In this document: in pieces, positions 52,724 to 61,128 of the stretch
Position numbering within the stretch: the first letter of the stretch is position 1
Layout of the letters: every line of letters begins with the position of its first letter
Source of the DNA: Ottowia sp.
GTDB taxonomy: Bacteria > Pseudomonadota > Gammaproteobacteria > Burkholderiales > Burkholderiaceae_C
Assembly (NCBI RefSeq): GCF_016703145.1
Contig: NZ_JADJCO010000003.1
Coordinates: 806,001 to 870,000, forward strand
Direction: 5' to 3'
Length of the DNA: 64,000 bases
Notes under the pieces: generated by a model
Database searches by the model: none
The model's input: only the letters and a program-made list of their open reading frames with translations
What the model was told of the DNA's origin: nothing
Translations under genes and position numbers: made by a program

Positions 52724-53380
52724 GTGACCGCCTCCACCGCTCTCCTGCATTACCAGACCGTGCCGGTCACCCCCTTCGCGCAGAACTGCTCCATCGTCTG
52801 GTGCGGCGCCACGCGCGAGGCGGCCGTCATCGATCCCGGCGGCGACCTGCCGCGCATCGAGGCGGCCGTGGCGGCGCTGGGCGTTCGGCTCACGCAGATC
52901 TGGCTCACCCACGCGCACATCGACCACGCCGGCGGCACGGCCGAGCTGAGCCGGCGCCACGGCCTGCCCATCGTCGGCCCGCACCCGGCCGACCAGTTCT
53001 GGATCGACGCGCTGGCCGAGCAGGGCCGCATGTTCGGCTTCCCGCCCGCCGAGGCGTTCACGCCCACCCGCTGGCTGCAGGACGGCGACACGGTGCAGGT
53101 GGGCGAGTGCGCGCTGGCGGTGCGCCACTGCCCGGGCCACACGCCGGGGCACGTGGTGTTCCATGCGCCGCGGATCGCCCGCGCCTTCGTCGGCGACGTG
53201 CTGTTCGCCGGCAGCATCGGCCGCACCGACTTTCCGGGTGGCAACCACCGGCAGCTCATCGACAGCATCGCCGGGCGCCTGTGGCCCATGGGCGACGAGA
53301 CGGTGTTCATCCCCGGCCACGGGCCGGAGAGCACGTTCGGCGAGGAGCGCCGCCACAACCCCTACGTGCGCGGGACCTGA
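52724..53380 (+). CDS. MBL-fold hydrolase, glyoxalase II-like (YcbL type)
   Basis: A 218-residue metallohydrolase with a full metal set: LTHAHIDHAGG, then HCPGHTPGHVVF, then FVGDVLFAGSIGRTDFPGG and PGHGPES. Relatives hydrolyse S-lactoylglutathione-type thioesters. The GTG at 52724 is preferred; a TTG at 52691 would translate the edge of a dispersed repeat. Conserved sequence starts at LLHYQTVPVTPFAQNCS. Confidence 0.9.
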   Translation: MTASTALLHYQTVPVTPFAQNCSIVWCGATREAAVIDPGGDLPRIEAAVAALGVRLTQIWLTHAHIDHAGGTAELSRRHGLPIVGPHPADQFWIDALAEQGRMFGFPPAEAFTPTRWLQDGDTVQVGECALAVRHCPGHTPGHVVFHAPRIARAFVGDVLFAGSIGRTDFPGGNHRQLIDSIAGRLWPMGDETVFIPGHGPESTFGEERRHNPYVRGT

Positions 53381-53403
53381 AGGCGTCCTGCTCCCGAGCG
53401 GGA

Positions 53404-53470
53404 ATACATGAGAAAAATCGGGCTTGAGCCCGCGCCCATCATGCGCGTGTAGCTACGAAATATGTAGTGA
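53404..53470 (-). repeat. Dispersed two-hairpin repeat, copy 13
   Basis: On the - strand: CTAC-atatttc-GTAG, then CTACACGCGCATGATGGGCG. A strong GGGCT-caA-GCCC stem follows, with GATTTTT behind it; this is the most terminator-like copy. It lies in the 175-bp gap before the MFS gene, where I see nothing else. Confidence 0.7.
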
Positions 53471-53555
53471 TTGCCGCAGACCAAGCCGACGGCGCGTGAA
53501 TAATAGCCAACGATGAAAATGCACACGATCACCCGCCCGCGCGCCAGCCCCAGGG

Positions 53556-54914
53556 GTGCGGCCCTTGTCTGACGCCGCCGTGCCCCGGCCTTCCTGGCGG
53601 GCGTCGCTCCGGGTCTACCTCGCGCCCGCCAGCCTGCGCATGCTGACGCTGGGCTTCTCCGCCGGCCTGCCGCTGCTGCTGGTGCTGGGCACGCTGTCGT
53701 TCCGGCTGCGCGAGGCGGGCATCGACCGCTCCACCATCGGCTACCTGAGCTGGGTCGGGTTGGCCTACGGCTTCAAGTGGGTGTGGGCGCCTTTGGTCGA
53801 CCGCCTGCCGCTGCCGGGCCTGACCGGCTGGCTGGGGCGGCGGCGCAGCTGGCTGCTGATGGCGCAACTGGGCGTGGCTGCGGGCCTGATCGGCATGGCG
53901 CTGGCCGATCCGCGCGTGTCGCTTACGGCGGTGGTGTGGTGCGCGCTGGCGGTGGCCTTTGCTTCGGCCACGCAGGACATCGCGCTGGACGCCTACCGCA
54001 TCGAATCGGCCCCGACCGAGCAGCAGCCCGCGCTGGCCGCCAGCTACCAGACCGGCTACCGCCTGGCCATGATCTGGGCCGGCGCCGGCGTGCTGTGGCT
54101 GGCCGCGCGCGCGCAGGGCGCGCAGGCGGGCTACGACGACCACGCCTGGCGCACCGCCTACCTGGCGATGGCCGCGTCGATGGTGGTGGGCGTGGTGACG
54201 GTGCTGCTCGCGCGCGAGCCGGCGCGCGCGCCGCTGCCGCCGGCGCGCGGCGCGCGCGAGTGGCTGCGCGGCGCGCTGGTCGAGCCGTTCGCCGAGTTCT
54301 TCCGCCGCTACCGCTGGCAGGCCGCGCTGGTGCTGGCGCTGATCGCCGTGTACCGCATCAGCGACGTGGTGATGGGCATCATGGCCAACCCCTTCTACGT
54401 CGACATGGGCTACACCAAGGACGAGGTGGCGGCCGTGACCAAGGTGTACGGCGTGGCCATGACGCTGGCCGGCGCCTTCATTGGCGGCGCGCTGGCGCTG
54501 CGCGTGGGCGTGATGCGCGTGCTGATGCTGGGCGCGCTGCTCAGCGCCGCCACCAACCTGGCCTTCGCCTGGCTGGCCGGGGTGGGGCACAGCGTGCCGG
54601 CGCTGATCGTCGTGGTGTCGGCCGACAACCTGGCCTCGGGCATCGCCTCGGCGGCGTTCGTGGGCTACCTATCGAGCCTGACCAACGTCAGCTACTCGGC
54701 CACGCAGTACGCGCTGTTTTCCTCGCTGATGCTGCTGCTGCCCAAGTTCATCGCCGGCTTCTCGGGCGACTACGTCAACGCCTTCGGCTACGCCGGCTTC
54801 TTCACCGCCACGGCGCTGCTGGGCCTGCCGGTGCTGCTGCTGGTGGCACTGGCGGCGCGCGCGGCCGGTGAGGGATGCCGGGTAGGCGGGGCGTTGATGC
54901 TATTTATTCAATAG
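53556..54914 (+). CDS. AmpG-like MFS permease
   Basis: A 452-residue 12-helix transporter. LGFSAGLPLLLVLGTLSFRL, ATQDIALDAYRIE and YVDMGYTKDEVAAVTKVYG are the signature of AmpG, which imports anhydromuropeptides for cell-wall recycling and can affect beta-lactamase induction. Starts GTG 53556 or TTG 53565 are possible. The last six codons (LMLFIQ) and the stop lie in a dispersed repeat, so the natural C terminus may have been altered. No ampD or ampC is adjacent. Confidence 0.87.
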   Translation: MRPLSDAAVPRPSWRASLRVYLAPASLRMLTLGFSAGLPLLLVLGTLSFRLREAGIDRSTIGYLSWVGLAYGFKWVWAPLVDRLPLPGLTGWLGRRRSWLLMAQLGVAAGLIGMALADPRVSLTAVVWCALAVAFASATQDIALDAYRIESAPTEQQPALAASYQTGYRLAMIWAGAGVLWLAARAQGAQAGYDDHAWRTAYLAMAASMVVGVVTVLLAREPARAPLPPARGAREWLRGALVEPFAEFFRRYRWQAALVLALIAVYRISDVVMGIMANPFYVDMGYTKDEVAAVTKVYGVAMTLAGAFIGGALALRVGVMRVLMLGALLSAATNLAFAWLAGVGHSVPALIVVVSADNLASGIASAAFVGYLSSLTNVSYSATQYALFSSLMLLLPKFIAGFSGDYVNAFGYAGFFTATALLGLPVLLLVALAARAAGEGCRVGGALMLFIQ

Positions 54915-54963
54915 CTGTTCGCACATGATCCATGCGGGCCAACGGGCGAAAACATTAAGAATC
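54899..54963 (+). repeat. Dispersed two-hairpin repeat, copy 14 (contains the stops of two converging genes)
   Basis: GCTATT-tattc-AATAGC is a perfect stem, then TGTTCGCACATGATCC and ATGCGGGCCAACGGGCG. The MFS stop (54912-54914) and the FIST stop (54957-54955) both fall inside it. Confidence 0.85.
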
Positions 54964-56223
54964 AACCGCCTCGCCCGTGAACACCGTCAGCACCCCGGTG
55001 TAGCCGTACAGGTGATGCCGCGCGATCTCCCCGCCGGCGAAGAAGCCGGTCAGGGGCACGTCGCCCAGGGCGTGGCGGATGGTCTGCAGCTCGGCGCCCG
55101 GCGCGCCGAAGTGCGGGCCGCCGCGCCCGGCGCAGCTCACGTAGACGGCGCCGGCGATGCGGCGCGCCGGGTGCGGCGCCGACAGCTCGTGCGGCGCCGC
55201 GAGCAGCGCGGCGGTGGCGACGCTGACTTCCTCCGGCTCCAGCTCCTCCCGAATCTCGGCGCACACGCGCACCAGGTCGGCGCGCGCGGCCGTGGCGCTG
55301 CGCTGGCAGAAGGTGGCGCGCTGGCCGGCGGCGGGCCGCTCGGCCACGGCCACGCCGCGCCGGCCCGGATCGACGCCGATGATGTGGCGCACCAGCACGT
55401 CGGCGCCGAAATGGCCGGTGCGGCGCACGCCTTGCTCGCCCGGGTCCGCCAGGCCCACCAGGGTCTGGCGCACCACGGCCAGGGCTTCGCGTGGCTTGTC
55501 CAGGCTGATGCGCAGGTCGCGCAGCATCACGTCGAGCGCGGGCTCGCCGTCCAGCGCCAGCAGCACGTTGCCGTCGGCGACGGTGACCTCGTGCTCGGGC
55601 GCCACCGGCTGGCAGCCCTGGGTCACGCGCGACACCAGCGCCACGCCGGCGCCGAAGGCCACGCCCGACAGGCCGCCGCTGAACACGCCGCCGGCCGCGC
55701 CTTGCCCCGGCGCGTTGCCGTCGCGGCTGCTGGCGAACTGCACCACCGGGCCGCGGCTGGCGGCCAGCCCGCCGAACAGGTAGCCGGTGGCGGTGCGCTG
55801 GGCCATCTCGGCGATCAGCTCGGCGGCGTCGGGCGTCTGCGCGTCGGCGTGCACCAGCGCGGTGTGGGGCGTGAAGCCCAGCCCGCCGGCCAGCGGCGCG
55901 ACGCCGGAGAACACGCGGTACTGCTCGAGCGGCAGCGCGCACAGCATGACGCTCAGCGCCGGCTCGTCGATGTACTCGGCGCCGCTGGCGCACACGCCCA
56001 CGCCGACGGTGCCGGCCCAGTCGGTCACGCCGGGCAGCTCGGCGCCCAGGTGGTCGAGGATGTCGCGTGCGTGGGCGGCGTAGTGGTCGGTGATGTAGAG
56101 CAGGCCCAGCGTCGGCGCGCGGGCGTAGTCCGGCCGCGCCATCTGCGCGCGCAACTGGGCCAGCACCAGCTCCGCGGCCAGGCGCCACTGGGGGTGGGTG
56201 GCGTGGCCGTGGGGAAAGAGCAT
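54955..56223 (-). CDS. FIST-domain protein
   Basis: A 422-residue protein with FIST_N (about 45-240) and FIST_C (about 245-400) domains. GYLFGGLAASRGPVVQFAS, SGGLSGVAFGAGVALVSRVT and PLTGFFAGGEIARHHLYGYT are characteristic. FIST is a predicted small-ligand sensor, often coupled to signalling proteins; here no effector domain is fused. The stop codon comes from a dispersed repeat. It starts 2 bp after the PhaM-like gene, so the two are cotranscribed. Confidence 0.9.
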   Translation of the reverse strand: MLFPHGHATHPQWRLAAELVLAQLRAQMARPDYARAPTLGLLYITDHYAAHARDILDHLGAELPGVTDWAGTVGVGVCASGAEYIDEPALSVMLCALPLEQYRVFSGVAPLAGGLGFTPHTALVHADAQTPDAAELIAEMAQRTATGYLFGGLAASRGPVVQFASSRDGNAPGQGAAGGVFSGGLSGVAFGAGVALVSRVTQGCQPVAPEHEVTVADGNVLLALDGEPALDVMLRDLRISLDKPREALAVVRQTLVGLADPGEQGVRRTGHFGADVLVRHIIGVDPGRRGVAVAERPAAGQRATFCQRSATAARADLVRVCAEIREELEPEEVSVATAALLAAPHELSAPHPARRIAGAVYVSCAGRGGPHFGAPGAELQTIRHALGDVPLTGFFAGGEIARHHLYGYTGVLTVFTGEAVDS

Positions 56224-56225
56224 GC

Positions 56226-57080
56226 TCAGCGGCGGCCCAGCTTGAAGGGCGTCGGCAGCGGCCAGCCGGCGGCCAGCGGGCGCGCCGGGCTGGCTTTCTT
56301 GGCGGGGGTTTTCTTGGCAGCGGCCTTTTTGGCCGGCGCCTTCCTCTTGGCGGCCTTCTTGGCCGCGCTCTTGCGGGGCGCGCTCTTCTTGGCGGCGGGC
56401 TGGGCCGCCTCGGCCTGCGGCGCGGCATCCGCGCCCGAGGCCTCGCCGGCCGGGGCGGGGACGGCGCGCGCCGCCTCGCGCAGGGTCTCGGCGGCGATCT
56501 GCTGGAACTGCTGCGTCAGCGCGCCCCACCACTGCATCGGGTCGGCCACGCCGCCGGACGACGCGGCGGCGTCTTTGCGGCCGGCCCTGGCGCGCGGCGC
56601 GGCTGCGGCCGGCGGCTGGGCGGGTTCGGCTGGCTCGGCTTCGGGGGTTGGCGCAGCGGCTTCAGCCGGTGTCTTGGCGGCGGACGCGGCGCCCTTGTCC
56701 TTGTAGGGCCACCGCTTGGCCGTCTCCTCGGCCGGGGGCGCCGCCGGGGCGGCGCGCTCTTCGGACTTGGGCAGGGTGAAGGCCTTGGCGACCTCGGTCA
56801 CGCTCAGGTTCATGTCGCGCAGCGTGGCCAGCGTCATCTTCTGCACCTCCAGCGCCTGGATGGTGGCCTTGAGCGCCAGCAGGTTCTGCTCCAGCCAGAA
56901 CTGCACCGCCCGCAGCTCGGTGATGCGCTTGTCCAGTTCTTCCACGCTGACGGTGGGCGCGATCCAGTGGCGCAGCCCGGGCGCGGACTTGGACGCGCCC
57001 TTGGTGGTGGAAGTCAATTGCTGCAGGAAATCGAATCCGGGAATCAACTTGCCGAGGGCAAAGGTGTTGTCGTCGCTCAT
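56226..57080 (-). CDS. phaM: PhaM-like polyhydroxybutyrate granule-associated protein
   Basis: A 284-residue protein. The N-terminal part (FALGKLIPGFDFLQQLTS, WIAPTVSVEELDKRITELRA) binds granules or PHB synthase in PhaM of Ralstonia. The C terminus is a lysine/alanine-rich, histone-like tail (AAKK and PAKK repeats, about 225-268) that binds DNA, ending with GWPLPTPFKLGRR. PhaM activates PhaC and ties granules to the nucleoid. The presence of PHB metabolism is inferred from this; phaCAB is not in the window. Confidence 0.85.
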   Translation of the reverse strand: MSDDNTFALGKLIPGFDFLQQLTSTTKGASKSAPGLRHWIAPTVSVEELDKRITELRAVQFWLEQNLLALKATIQALEVQKMTLATLRDMNLSVTEVAKAFTLPKSEERAAPAAPPAEETAKRWPYKDKGAASAAKTPAEAAAPTPEAEPAEPAQPPAAAAPRARAGRKDAAASSGGVADPMQWWGALTQQFQQIAAETLREAARAVPAPAGEASGADAAPQAEAAQPAAKKSAPRKSAAKKAAKRKAPAKKAAAKKTPAKKASPARPLAAGWPLPTPFKLGRR

Positions 57081-57169
57081 GGCCGCGCCTCTTCAATGGG
57101 TGGTCTGGGGCCGCCGCTCCTGGCGTCGCGGCGGGGTGGGCGCAGCTTAACGCAAAGCTGGGCGCGCGG

Positions 57170-57664
57170 TCAGTGCTTGTGGTCGTGGTCGTGGTCGTGG
57201 CCGGCCGCGGCGGCCGGCGCGGCCGCCTTGCGCACCGGCACCTGCAGCTCCAGGCGGGTTTCCACGCCTTGCGCATCCTGCAGGCGCAGGGTCAGCGGCA
57301 CGGTGCTGCCGTCCTTCAGCGGCGCCTTCAGGTCCAGCAGCATCAGGTGCCGGCCGCTGGGCCTGAGCTCGACCGCCTGACCGGCGGGCAGGGCCACCGC
57401 ATCGAGCGCGCGCATGCGTATCACGTCGCCCTGCATGGCCATCTCGTGGATCTCGGCCACGCCGGCGGCGGGCGAGCTGGCGCCCACCAGGCGCGCGCCG
57501 GCCGGCGCGGTCAGGGTCATGAAGGCGCCGGTGGCCTGCTGGCCCGGCACCGTGGCGCGCGCCCAGGCGCCCTCGGCGCGCACGGCCTGCGCCAGCGCGG
57601 CGCCCGCGCACAGCAGGCCAGCCAGGACGAGGCCTGCGGTACGGGAAACGGTCTTGATCGACAT
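57170..57664 (-). CDS. Periplasmic copper chaperone PCu(A)C
   Basis: A 164-residue protein with signal peptide (LVLAGLLCAGAALAQA) and PCu(A)C fold. The Cu(I) motif is present as HEMAM...MRALDA...GRHLML, matching the H-M-x10-M-x21-H-x-M pattern. An added C-terminal HDHDHDHKH tail could bind Cu(II) or other metals. Such proteins deliver copper to cytochrome oxidase CuA sites. It lies 29 bp after the YcnI-like gene. Confidence 0.93.
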   Translation of the reverse strand: MSIKTVSRTAGLVLAGLLCAGAALAQAVRAEGAWARATVPGQQATGAFMTLTAPAGARLVGASSPAAGVAEIHEMAMQGDVIRMRALDAVALPAGQAVELRPSGRHLMLLDLKAPLKDGSTVPLTLRLQDAQGVETRLELQVPVRKAAAPAAAAGHDHDHDHKH

Positions 57665-57693
57665 GGTTTTCCTTTTTGACGAAAGCGGGGAAT

Positions 57694-58200
57694 TCAGTGC
57701 TGATGCGCCGCCGCGCTGGCGGGCGGACGCGCGTTCAGCAGCGCCGCGGGGTGCTTCAGCCCGCGCGTGTCGGTGCCGCTGGCCGGCACCTCGGCCCAGT
57801 CGACGGCACCGCCTTCGCAGTGCTGCTCGACGCGGAACCACAGCGGCCCGGGCTGCGGCGGCAGCCGCAGCTGCAGCACGAACTCGTCGTAGAAGCCGTC
57901 GGGCAACGGGCCGCCGCGCCAGGCGATCTGGCGCGTGGGGCCGTCGGCCGGCTGGCGCTCCAGGGCCCAGCCGGCCTTGGGCATGGGCCGCGCCGCGGGC
58001 AGGCCCTCGGGCAGGTGCACGACCACGGTGTGCGTGGCCGCGCCGGCGCAGCCGTGGCCGATGCGGAACACCGCCTTGTAAGTGCTGCCGGCGTCGGCGC
58101 TCTGTTGCTCCAACGTGACGTGTGCCCGCGCGGCGGTGCCGGCGAGCAGGGCGAGGGCGGCCGCGCAGGCGAGGCGGCCGGAGAACGATCGAACCGTCAT
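57694..58200 (-). CDS. YcnI-like (DUF1775) copper-associated periplasmic protein
   Basis: A 168-residue protein. Its signal peptide ends at ARA, so the mature chain starts with His (HVTLEQQSADAGSTYKAVF), the copper-binding N-terminal His of YcnI. The beta-sandwich has IGHGCAGAATHTVVVHLPEG and ends with a His-rich AAHQH. Relatives bind Cu(II) with a tryptophan-containing site; WALERQP is a candidate. It is cotranscribed with PCu(A)C. Confidence 0.88.
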   Translation of the reverse strand: MTVRSFSGRLACAAALALLAGTAARAHVTLEQQSADAGSTYKAVFRIGHGCAGAATHTVVVHLPEGLPAARPMPKAGWALERQPADGPTRQIAWRGGPLPDGFYDEFVLQLRLPPQPGPLWFRVEQHCEGGAVDWAEVPASGTDTRGLKHPAALLNARPPASAAAHQH

Positions 58201-58274
58201 GGTTCCTCCTGAAATCCAAGGCAAAACGGGCGCCGTGCCCCGGGGCGCGGGTGCGCGGCAAAGAACGGGATGGA

Positions 58275-58637
58275 TCAGGAGAAGACGGGCGGCCCGCGCG
58301 CCGGCAGCGGCGCCCGCGCGTGCCGGTGGACGCCCGCCTCGGTGCGCGCCCAGGCCTGCGCCCGCGGGGCGGCGGCCTGGGGGGCGCGCGCCTGGGGCGA
58401 GGCGGGCGGCGGCGCGCTGGCCAGCAGGCACAGCGCGCAGTCGAGCTGGTGCGCGGGCGCGGCCTCGGCCAGGCCCTCGCCGGTGTCCACCAGCAGCTTG
58501 ACGGCGCCTGCGGCGCCGCACACCAGTTGCATCGCGCGCGGCTGCACCAGCGGCGCGGCGGTGGCCACGCCCAGCGCGAGCGCGAACCACACCCACATCA
58601 GGCGGGCGGCGGCGAGGGACCAGCGGCGCGGCGGCAT
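58275..58637 (-). CDS. DUF2946-like membrane or exported protein
   Basis: A 120-residue protein with an N-terminal hydrophobic segment (LMWVWFALALGVATAAP) and the motif HQLDCALCLLAS preceded by LVCGAAGAVKLLV. The HxxxC..C layout is seen in DUF2946-type proteins found near copper genes. The C-terminal 45 residues are Ala/Pro/Arg-rich and poorly conserved-looking. It is the first gene of the copper trio and divergent from a GST. Confidence 0.7.
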   Translation of the reverse strand: MPPRRWSLAAARLMWVWFALALGVATAAPLVQPRAMQLVCGAAGAVKLLVDTGEGLAEAAPAHQLDCALCLLASAPPPASPQARAPQAAAPRAQAWARTEAGVHRHARAPLPARGPPVFS

Positions 58638-58742
58638 GGCGGCGATTATGGCGCGCGTCCGCTGGGCGACTGCGACTGCGAGCGCGGCGCGGCGGCGCTA
58701 CGCTGGCGTCCTTTCCATCCTCTGCCCGCGAGGGCGCACGCC

Positions 58743-59402
58743 ATGCTCAAGCTCACCGGTTTTTCCGCCAGCAACTACTACAACAAGGTCAAGCTCGCCC
58801 TGCTCGAAAAAGGCCTGCCGTTCGAGGAGCAACTGGCCTGGATCGGTGAGACCGACCTGGCCGCCAGCCCGCTGGGCAAGGTGCCCTACCTGGTCACCGA
58901 GGAGGGGCCGATCAGCGAATCGACCGTGATCGTCGAATACCTGGAGGACCGCTATCCCGAGCACCCGCTGCTGCCGCGCGACCCCTTCGCCGCCGCCAAG
59001 GTGCGCGAGCTGGCGCGCTACCTGGAGCTGCACCTGGAGCTGGTGGCGCGCAACCTCTACGCCGAAGCCTTCTTCGGCGGCAAGGTGAGCGACGGGGTGA
59101 AGCAGAAGATCGGGCCGCAACTGGACAAGAACGTCGCCGCGTTCGCCACGCTGTGCCGCTTCTCGCCCTTCATCGCGGGCGACGGCTTCACCCTGGCCGA
59201 CTGCGCCGCCGCCGTGCACCTGCCGGTGATCAGCAACGCCAGCAAGATCATCTACGGCCGCGACGTGCTGGCCGCCCTGCCCATGGGCGACTACCTGAAG
59301 CGCCTGGGCGAACGCCCCGCGGTGCAGCGGGTGAACGCGGACCGCAAGACCAACACCATCGCGATGCTGGAGCACTACAAGGCGCTGGCCAAGAAGGGCT
59401 GA
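58743..59402 (+). CDS. Glutathione S-transferase-like protein
   Basis: A 219-residue protein with an N-terminal thioredoxin-like domain (KLTGFSASNYYNKVKLALLE, SPLGKVPYLV, and the glutathione-contact ISESTVIVEYLEDRYP) and a C-terminal helical domain (about 85-210, FIAGDGFTLADCAAAVHLPV). The substrate is unknown. Its end is followed by a dispersed repeat in the opposite orientation. Confidence 0.92.
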   Translation: MLKLTGFSASNYYNKVKLALLEKGLPFEEQLAWIGETDLAASPLGKVPYLVTEEGPISESTVIVEYLEDRYPEHPLLPRDPFAAAKVRELARYLELHLELVARNLYAEAFFGGKVSDGVKQKIGPQLDKNVAAFATLCRFSPFIAGDGFTLADCAAAVHLPVISNASKIIYGRDVLAALPMGDYLKRLGERPAVQRVNADRKTNTIAMLEHYKALAKKG

Positions 59403-59409
59403 CGCCGCT

Positions 59410-59474
59410 GTTTTCAAGGGAAATCGGCTCGCAGCCAGCGTGGGTATTGCGCCATTAGCTATTTAATTGGTAGC
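59410..59474 (-). repeat. Dispersed two-hairpin repeat, copy 15
   Basis: On the - strand: GCTACCAATTAAATAGCTAA, TGGCGCAATACCCACGC, then GGCT-gcg-AGCC and GATTTCCCTTGAAAA. It lies between the two GST genes. Confidence 0.8.
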
Positions 59475-59548
59475 AATCGGCGCGCATCGAAAGGCGCCGT
59501 CACCCCGCCCGCCTGGCGGTTGCTTTCGGGGCGGCGATGATCGGGGCC

Positions 59549-60214
59549 ATGATCACGCTCTACCACTGCATCGACGCGCGCTCCTTCCGCACCCTGTGGA
59601 TGCTGGAGGAGTTGGACCTGCCCTACGAGCTGAAGGTGCTGCCGTTTCCGCCGCGCGCGCGGGCCAGGGACTACCTCGCCATCAACCCGCTGGGCACGGT
59701 GCCGCTGCTCATCGACGGCGGGGCGCGCCTGACCGAGTCCAGCGCCACCTGCCAGTACCTGGCCGCGCGCCACAGCCCAGGCGCGCTGGACGTGGGTCCG
59801 CGGGAGCCCGACTACGCCGCCTACCTGAACTGGCTGCACATGAGCGACGCCACGTTGACCTTCCCGCAGACGCTGGTGCTGCGCTACGAGCGGCTGGAGC
59901 CGCCCGAGCGCCGCCAGCCGCAGGTGGCACAGGACTACGCCCGGTGGTTTCTCGCCCGCCTGCGCGCGGTGGACGCGGCGCTGGCGGACGAGCGCGCCCA
60001 CCTGTGCGCCGGTCGGTTCACCGCCGCCGACGTCGCGGTCGCCTACGCGCCCATGCTGGCCGGCCGGATCGGGCTGGGCGAGCAGCTGCCGCCCCGCGTG
60101 CGCGCGTACGGCGAGCGCCTGGCACGGCGCCCCGCGTTCACGCGCGCGCAGGCGGCGCAGCGCGAGGCCGCCATCGCGCAGGGCGTCCCGGCCGAGCCGG
60201 CGCTGAACGGCTGA
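59549..60214 (+). CDS. Glutathione S-transferase-like protein
   Basis: A 221-residue GST fold: LYHCIDARSFRTLWMLEEL, INPLGTVPLLID and LTESSATCQYLAAR in the N-terminal domain, and CAGRFTAADVAVAYAPMLAG in the C-terminal domain. The ATG at 59549 gives the usual opening ITLYHC; one at 59537 adds four residues. It is only distantly similar to the preceding GST, so this is not a recent duplication. It converges on the Bug pseudogene. Confidence 0.9.
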   Translation: MITLYHCIDARSFRTLWMLEELDLPYELKVLPFPPRARARDYLAINPLGTVPLLIDGGARLTESSATCQYLAARHSPGALDVGPREPDYAAYLNWLHMSDATLTFPQTLVLRYERLEPPERRQPQVAQDYARWFLARLRAVDAALADERAHLCAGRFTAADVAVAYAPMLAGRIGLGEQLPPRVRAYGERLARRPAFTRAQAAQREAAIAQGVPAEPALNG

Positions 60215-60265
60215 CGCAGGCCTTCCGGCCACGCCCGCGCCGCTTGCGCGGCGGCCGGCCCAGGA

Positions 60266-61080
60266 TCAATCGAGCCTGATTCTCGCCGCCTTGATCACCG
60301 GCCCCCAGCGTCGGCTCTCGGCGCGCGCCATGGCCAGGAACTGCTGCGGCGTGCCGGGCTGGGCTGGGCCTCCATGCCGTAGTCGTGCATGCGCTTGACC
60401 ACGGCCGGATCCTTCAGCACCTGGTTGACGGCGGCATTGAGCTTTTGCACCACCCCGGCCGGCAGGCCGGCGGGGCCGACCAGTCCCTGGAAGGCGTAGA
60501 CCTCGCTGCCGGGCAGGCCCGCCGGCAGTTCGAGGAACATGCACGGCACCTGGCCGCCCATCACGTCCTGCAGCGCCGGCGCCGCGCCGCGGTAGGGGAT
60601 GTGGGTGATGAAGGCGCGGGTGCGGCTCTTGAACAGCTCCATCGCCAGGTGGTGCGGCGAGCCGTTGCCGGGCGAGGCGTAGTCGAGCTGGCCGGGGCGC
60701 GCGCGCCCCTCGTCGAGCAGTTCCTTCACTGTGTAGCTGAAGTCCTTTTCGGCATCGAAGGGCAGCCGGCTGAACAAGTGCTCGTTGTAGGCCATCAGCG
60801 CGTTGTCGGCCGACATCACCGTATAGTCGTGGAGCCGGGCCTTGGCCACCAGGTCGGCGCCGATGTCGGTGGCGGCGCCGGGGCGGTTGTCGACCACCAG
60901 CGGCTCGCCCAGCGCCGGGCGCATGGCCTCGGCAATGGCGCGCGCCAGCATGTCGGTGCCGCCGCCGGGCGGGTAGGGCACGATTCAGCGGATCGGCTGC
61001 GCCGGCCACGGGGCCTGCGCGCGCGCCCAAGGACTGGCCAGGCCGGCGGCGGCCAGAGCGATGAGTTGTCGGCGTTGCCT
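60266..61080 (-). pseudogene. Bug/TctC-family binding protein pseudogene
   Basis: The remains read RRQLIALAAAGLASPWARAQ (signal peptide), PWPAQPIR, stop, IVPYPPGGGTDMLARAIAEA, then VVDNRPGAATDIGADLV and so on to RAESRRWGPVIKAARIRLD. Lesions: the start codon position holds AGG (61080-61078) after a good AAAGGAGA; TGA at 60987-60985; an internal deletion between KDFSYT and VKELLDEG; and a GGGCT duplication near 60356-60365 that shifts the frame before the C terminus. The neighbouring FAH-family gene is intact. Confidence 0.88.
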
Positions 61081-61092
61081 GGCGTCTCCTTT

Positions 61093-61128
61093 TTTGATAG
61101 CTGTTGGCGCAAAAAGGGAGCGGTCTAG
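61093..61128 (+). repeat. Dispersed two-hairpin repeat, copy 16 (partial)
   Basis: GATAGCTGTTGGCGCAAAAA followed by GGGAGCGGTCTAGGG. The left arm of the first stem and the T-run are missing. It lies between the Bug pseudogene and the FAH gene. Confidence 0.6.

Noticed and set aside
56226..56400. The Lys/Ala-rich end of the PhaM-like gene as a low-complexity repeat or mis-frame
   Set aside because: Histone-like AAKK/PAKK tails are normal in PhaM, and the frame ends with a specific GWPLPTPFKLGRR motif.
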